Source: Mycobacteroides sp. CBMA 271
GTDB lineage: Bacteria > Actinomycetota > Actinomycetes > Mycobacteriales > Mycobacteriaceae
DNA length: 64,000 nt
Direction: 5' to 3'
Assembly: GCF_009729205.1 (NCBI RefSeq)
Contig: NZ_VTHB01000005.1
Span: 124,001-188,000, forward strand
Shown here: positions 60,626-64,000 of the stretch, piece after piece
Layout of the letters: every line of letters begins with the position of its first letter
Position numbering within the stretch: the stretch's first letter is position 1
The notes under the pieces: model-generated
The model's database searches: none
Told to the model about the DNA's origin: nothing
Seen by the model: only the letters and a program-made list of their open reading frames with translations
Translations under genes and position numbers: made by a program

Positions 60626-60676
60626 ACAAACTACTATTGAGCTGCACTTACCCGCCGCAAGGCCGGACAGGAGGCG

Positions 60677-61354
60677 TCACCAGCCGCGTTCGCGCCATTC
60701 GCCAAGAGATCCACGCTCGGCACCTAGGGTGGTGTCATCGCCGTGCCCTGGGTAGACGACCGTGGAATCCGAGTACGCACCGAAGAGCCGCACGCGGACA
60801 TCGTCGAGCAGTTGGTCGAAATCCCCCGGGTTGAACGTCTTGCCGACACCGCCCGGGAACAACGAATCCCCGGTGAACAGGTGCGTCACCCCGCTGGCGG
60901 TGAAGGCCAGTGCTACCGAACCCGGCGTATGCCCGCGCAGGTGGATCACGTCGAAGTGCAGGTCGCCGATCGCGAAGCTGTCGCCCCCGGACAGCAGCGT
61001 AGTGGGCCGGACGGGAAGTGGTCCAGCGTCCAAATCATGTGCAGCACTGGATGATTGGGTCTTGCCGACGATCGCTTCAAGGGCCTGCCAGTGATCGAAG
61101 TGCTGATGTGTGGTGACAATGAGCTCGATGTTGGGGGCGTTCTCGTCCAGCAGGGTGGCCAGGCGCTCGGCGTCGTTGGCGGCGTCGATCAGCAGCGACT
61201 TGCCGGTATTCGCACATGTCACGATGTAGGCGTTGTTATCCATCGGGCCCACCGACGCCTTGATGATGGTGGCGCCGTCCACGGTGCGACGCGCCACACC
61301 GGAACCGGGTTCGATGTGGCCGGAGTAGTTGTCGTCGATGGTGATGGAGGTCAT
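60677..61354 (-). CDS. MBL-fold hydrolase (Rv1637c-like)
   Basis: A 225-residue metallo-beta-lactamase-fold protein. The H83-x-H85-x-D87-H88 motif (THQHFDH) is complete, with RGHTPGSVAL, FTGDSLFPGG and YPGHGDDTTLG supplying the remaining ligands. It is of the glyoxalase II-like type, probably hydrolysing thioesters or related small substrates. ATG 61354 follows TACCGT by six bases. Its 3' end exists a second time as the relic at 57274-57461, so this 3' end may have been acquired with the island. In M. tuberculosis Rv1637c sits in the same place between the Usp gene and uvrA. Confidence 0.9.
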   Translation of the reverse strand: MTSITIDDNYSGHIEPGSGVARRTVDGATIIKASVGPMDNNAYIVTCANTGKSLLIDAANDAERLATLLDENAPNIELIVTTHQHFDHWQALEAIVGKTQSSSAAHDLDAGPLPVRPTTLLSGGDSFAIGDLHFDVIHLRGHTPGSVALAFTASGVTHLFTGDSLFPGGVGKTFNPGDFDQLLDDVRVRLFGAYSDSTVVYPGHGDDTTLGAERGSLGEWRERGW

Positions 61355-61366
61355 GCTCTGACGGTA
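61355..61366 (-). promoter_or_regulatory. Leaderless-type -10 (TACCGT) for the MBL hydrolase gene
   Basis: TACCGT at 61366-61361, six bases, then ATG 61354. Confidence 0.55.
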
Positions 61367-61494
61367 CTGACCCGCATCGACGCGGGGGTTGTCGGTACCT
61401 CGTCCTAGCATGGAGACGATGACTCAGCCGGCTTGGTCAATCAACCGCTGGGCTATGCGAAAACGCCTGAAAGGGGCAGCGTGAGAGGACACTG

Positions 61495-64000
61495 GTGGCC
61501 GACCGTCTAATCGTGCGGGGCGCGCGTGAGCACAACCTGCGCGGTATCGACCTTGACCTACCCCGAGACAGCCTCATCGTCTTCACGGGCCTCTCGGGAT
61601 CCGGGAAGTCCAGTCTGGCCTTCGACACCATCTTCGCCGAGGGGCAACGACGATATGTCGAGTCGCTCTCGGCGTACGCCCGCCAGTTCCTGGGGCAGAT
61701 GGACAAACCCGATGTCGATTTCATCGAGGGGCTCTCGCCCGCGGTGTCCATCGACCAGAAGTCGACCAACCGCAACCCCCGATCCACGGTGGGAACCATC
61801 ACCGAGGTCTACGACTATCTGCGTCTGCTGTATGCGCGGGCCGGAACACCGCATTGCCCGGTGTGCGGGGAGAAGATCGCCAAACAGACGCCGCAGCAGA
61901 TCGTCGATCAGGTGCTCGATATGGAGGAGGGCCTGCGATTCCAGGTGCTCGCCCCCGTGGTGCGTACTCGCAAGGGCGAGTTCGTCGACCTGTTCGAGCA
62001 GCTGAACTCCCAGGGATACAGCCGAATTCGGGTGGACGGCGTGGTGCACTCGCTCACCGACCCGCCCAAGCTCAAGAAGCAGGAGAAGCACGATATCGAG
62101 GTGGTCGTCGACCGCCTCGCCGTCAAGGCCAGCTCCAAGCAGCGACTGACGGACTCTGTGGAGACGGCGCTGCGCCTGGCCGACGGCATCGTGGTACTTG
62201 AGTTTGTCGACGCCGAAGAGAATTCCCCCGAACGTGAGCGCAGATTCTCCGAGAAACTCGCCTGCCCCAACGGCCACCCGCTCGCCGTGGATGATCTTGA
62301 ACCGCGGTCCTTTTCGTTCAACTCGCCCTACGGTGCCTGCCCCGAATGCACGGGTCTGGGGATCAAGAAGGAAGTCGACCCCGACCTGGTGGTGCCCGAT
62401 CCGGACATGACCCTGGCCGAGGGTGCGATCGCACCATGGTCGATGGGGCAAAACGCGGACTATTTCGTCCGGCTCATGTCCGGGCTCGGGGATGCCCTCG
62501 GTTTCGATGTCGATACACCCTGGAAGAAGCTGCCGGCGGCCGCCAAGAAGGCGATCCTGGACGGCTCCACCGAACAGGTCCATGTCCGATACAAGAACCG
62601 GTACGGCCGCACCCGGTCGTATTACGCCGAATTCGAAGGCGTGCTGGCGTTCCTGCAACGGCGTATGGAGCAGACCGAATCCGAATGGGCCAAGGAGCGG
62701 TACGAGGGCTTCATGCGGGACATCCCGTGCCCCGAGTGCAACGGAACCCGGCTCAAGCCCGAGATCCTCTCGGTCACGCTGACCGCCGGTGAGCACGGCA
62801 CCAAGTCGATCGCACAGGTCTGCGAACTCTCGATCGCCGACTGCGCTCAATTCCTGGGCGCGCTGACTCTCGGACATCGCGAGCAGGCGATCGCCGGACA
62901 GGTTCTCAAGGAGGTCCAGTTCCGGCTCGGCTTCCTGTTGGATGTCGGGCTGCAATACCTTTCTCTGTCGCGTGCGGCGGGCACGTTGTCCGGCGGCGAG
63001 GCACAGCGCATCCGGCTGGCCACCCAGATCGGCTCCGGACTGGTCGGCGTGCTGTACGTGCTCGATGAGCCCTCCATCGGCCTGCATCAGCGCGATAACC
63101 GGCGACTCATTGAAACGCTCACGCGTCTGCGGGATCTCGGCAACACGCTGATCGTCGTGGAACACGATGAGGACACCATCAAGCATGCCGACTGGATCGT
63201 CGATATTGGCCCGGCGGCCGGGGAGCATGGCGGCCAGGTAGTGCACAGCGGCACCTACGCCGAGTTGCTTAAGAACAAGAAGTCCGTCACAGGCTCGTAT
63301 TTGTCTGGGGCAGAGAGCATTCCCCTGCCGCCGATGCGCCGCCCGGTCGACGCCAAGCGTCAGGTCACCGTGGTCGGGGCGCGCGAGCACAACCTGAAGG
63401 AGATCGATGTCGCCTTCCCGCTGGGCGTGCTGACCTCGGTCACCGGAGTCTCGGGGTCGGGTAAGTCGACTCTCGTCAACGACATCCTGGCCACGGTGCT
63501 GGCCAACAAGCTCAACGGTGCACGCCAGGTGCCCGGCCGGCACACCCGAGTGACGGGCCTGGACCAGGTCGACAAGCTCGTTCGGGTGGACCAGTCGCCC
63601 ATCGGGCGCACCCCGCGCTCCAACGCGGCCACCTATACGGGAGTCTTCGACAAGATCCGCACGCTTTTCGCGGCGACCACTGAGGCCAAAGTGCGCGGCT
63701 ATCAGCCTGGCCGGTTCTCGTTCAACGTCAAGGGCGGTCGCTGCGAGGCGTGCACCGGTGACGGCACCATCAAAATCGAGATGAACTTCCTGCCTGACGT
63801 GTACGTGCCCTGCGAGGTATGCCATGGCGCCCGGTACAACCGGGAAACACTTGAGGTGCACTACAAGGGCAAGACCATCGCCCAGGTACTCGACATGCCC
63901 ATCGAGGAGGCCGCCGAGTTCTTCGAACCCATAACGTCCATCCACCGGTATCTGAAGACGCTCGTGGAAGTCGGCCTGGGCTATGTGCGGTTGGGCCAAC
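61495..64000 (+). CDS. uvrA: UvrABC system protein A (3' end outside window)
   Basis: The first 835 residues or so of UvrA. The N-terminal ABC half has Walker A GLSGSGKS and the zinc finger CPVCGE...CPNGH. The central [20 protein letters not shown] signature with [13 protein letters not shown] Walker B follows, then the second ABC half with Walker [10 protein letters not shown] and the zinc finger CEACTGDG...CEVCHG. It forms the damage-sensing UvrA2B complex. GTG 61495 has GAGAGGA five to six bases upstream and matches the mycobacterial N-terminus [15 protein letters not shown]. The gene runs past base 64000. Confidence 0.97.
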   Translation, partial: MADRLIVRGAREHNLRGIDLDLPRDSLIVFTGLSGSGKSSLAFDTIFAEGQRRYVESLSAYARQFLGQMDKPDVDFIEGLSPAVSIDQKSTNRNPRSTVGTITEVYDYLRLLYARAGTPHCPVCGEKIAKQTPQQIVDQVLDMEEGLRFQVLAPVVRTRKGEFVDLFEQLNSQGYSRIRVDGVVHSLTDPPKLKKQEKHDIEVVVDRLAVKASSKQRLTDSVETALRLADGIVVLEFVDAEENSPERERRFSEKLACPNGHPLAVDDLEPRSFSFNSPYGACPECTGLGIKKEVDPDLVVPDPDMTLAEGAIAPWSMGQNADYFVRLMSGLGDALGFDVDTPWKKLPAAAKKAILDGSTEQVHVRYKNRYGRTRSYYAEFEGVLAFLQRRMEQTESEWAKERYEGFMRDIPCPECNGTRLKPEILSVTLTAGEHGTKSIAQVCELSIADCAQFLGALTLGHREQAIAGQVLKEVQFRLGFLLDVGLQYLSLSRAAGTLSGGEAQRIRLATQIGSGLVGVLYVLDEPSIGLHQRDNRRLIETLTRLRDLGNTLIVVEHDEDTIKHADWIVDIGPAAGEHGGQVVHSGTYAELLKNKKSVTGSYLSGAESIPLPPMRRPVDAKRQVTVVGAREHNLKEIDVAFPLGVLTSVTGVSGSGKSTLVNDILATVLANKLNGARQVPGRHTRVTGLDQVDKLVRVDQSPIGRTPRSNAATYTGVFDKIRTLFAATTEAKVRGYQPGRFSFNVKGGRCEACTGDGTIKIEMNFLPDVYVPCEVCHGARYNRETLEVHYKGKTIAQVLDMPIEEAAEFFEPITSIHRYLKTLVEVGLGYVRLGQ

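Noticed and set aside
54880-60676. The island as an integrated prophage or ICE
   Set aside because: No integrase, phage structural, terminase or conjugation gene is visible, and the direct repeat is imperfect and frameshifted. An exchange or a decayed insertion is more likely.
61558-63999. Very long open frame antisense to uvrA (over 800 codons)
   Set aside because: It mirrors the codon pattern of uvrA on the opposite strand; high-GC genes often leave such open antisense frames. No start signal or recognisable domain.
1-64000. CRISPR arrays, insertion sequences, rRNA operons
   Set aside because: No regularly spaced repeats, no transposase with terminal repeats and no rRNA sequence were seen. 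The only repeat-like element with a mobility hint is the duplicated hydrolase 3' end.

Overview
The window looks like the chromosome of a rapidly growing mycobacterium of the Mycobacteroides (M. abscessus-chelonae) group. The backbone order pdtaR, [liv operon], thiolase and OB-fold pair, polA, rpsA, coaE, DUF402, uvrB, MFS pump, universal stress protein, metallo-hydrolase, uvrA follows M. tuberculosis Rv1626-Rv1638. The insertions (an erm(41)-like gene after rpsA, a TetR gene with two mmpS-mmpL pairs after coaE) match, from memory, the M. abscessus MAB_2297-MAB_2303 locus. The Erm protein differs from Erm(41) of M. abscessus as I remember it, so this is probably a relative rather than the type strain. 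All identifications come from reading; no search was run.

Layout. 1-12.9 kb: surface polysaccharide cluster with a chain-length-type membrane protein, WecG/TagA-type, GT4 and GT2 glycosyltransferases, a Wzx-like flippase, an odd GH6 protein, and a sugar-nucleotide branch (two C-methyltransferase-family proteins, sugar-1-phosphate nucleotidyltransferase, PIG-L deacetylase, SDR epimerase, RmlC-like epimerase). 13-16 kb: small secreted proteins and lipoproteins and a tRNA-Leu(CAA). 16-22 kb: pdtaR and a five-gene branched-chain amino-acid ABC operon. 22.6-37 kb: housekeeping genes with accessory oxidoreductases, a MarR regulator, PrsW, rpsA, the erm-like gene with an overlapping leader ORF, and coaE. 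37-46 kb: TetR and two MmpS/MmpL exporter operons. 46-54.9 kb: secreted proteins, uvrB, a SoxR/MFS pair, a peptidase and the stress protein. 54.9-60.66 kb: an accessory island with genes of HEPN type (AbiV, a TIGR02391 protein and a small RxxxxH protein), an RHH regulator and a broken copy of the 3' end of the neighbouring metallo-hydrolase gene. 60.7-64 kb: that hydrolase and the start of uvrA.

How it works together. The first block could build and export a decorated glycan. The TetR and SoxR modules look like drug- and redox-responsive efflux switches. The HEPN island looks like phage defence inserted at, or exchanged into, the 3' end of the metallo-hydrolase gene. Two regulatory themes recur. 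At least 14 ORFs have a TANNNT -10 box about six bases before the start codon, as expected for leaderless mRNAs, and these include two short leader ORFs. Both mmpS genes appear to start with ATT behind the same Shine-Dalgarno sequence.
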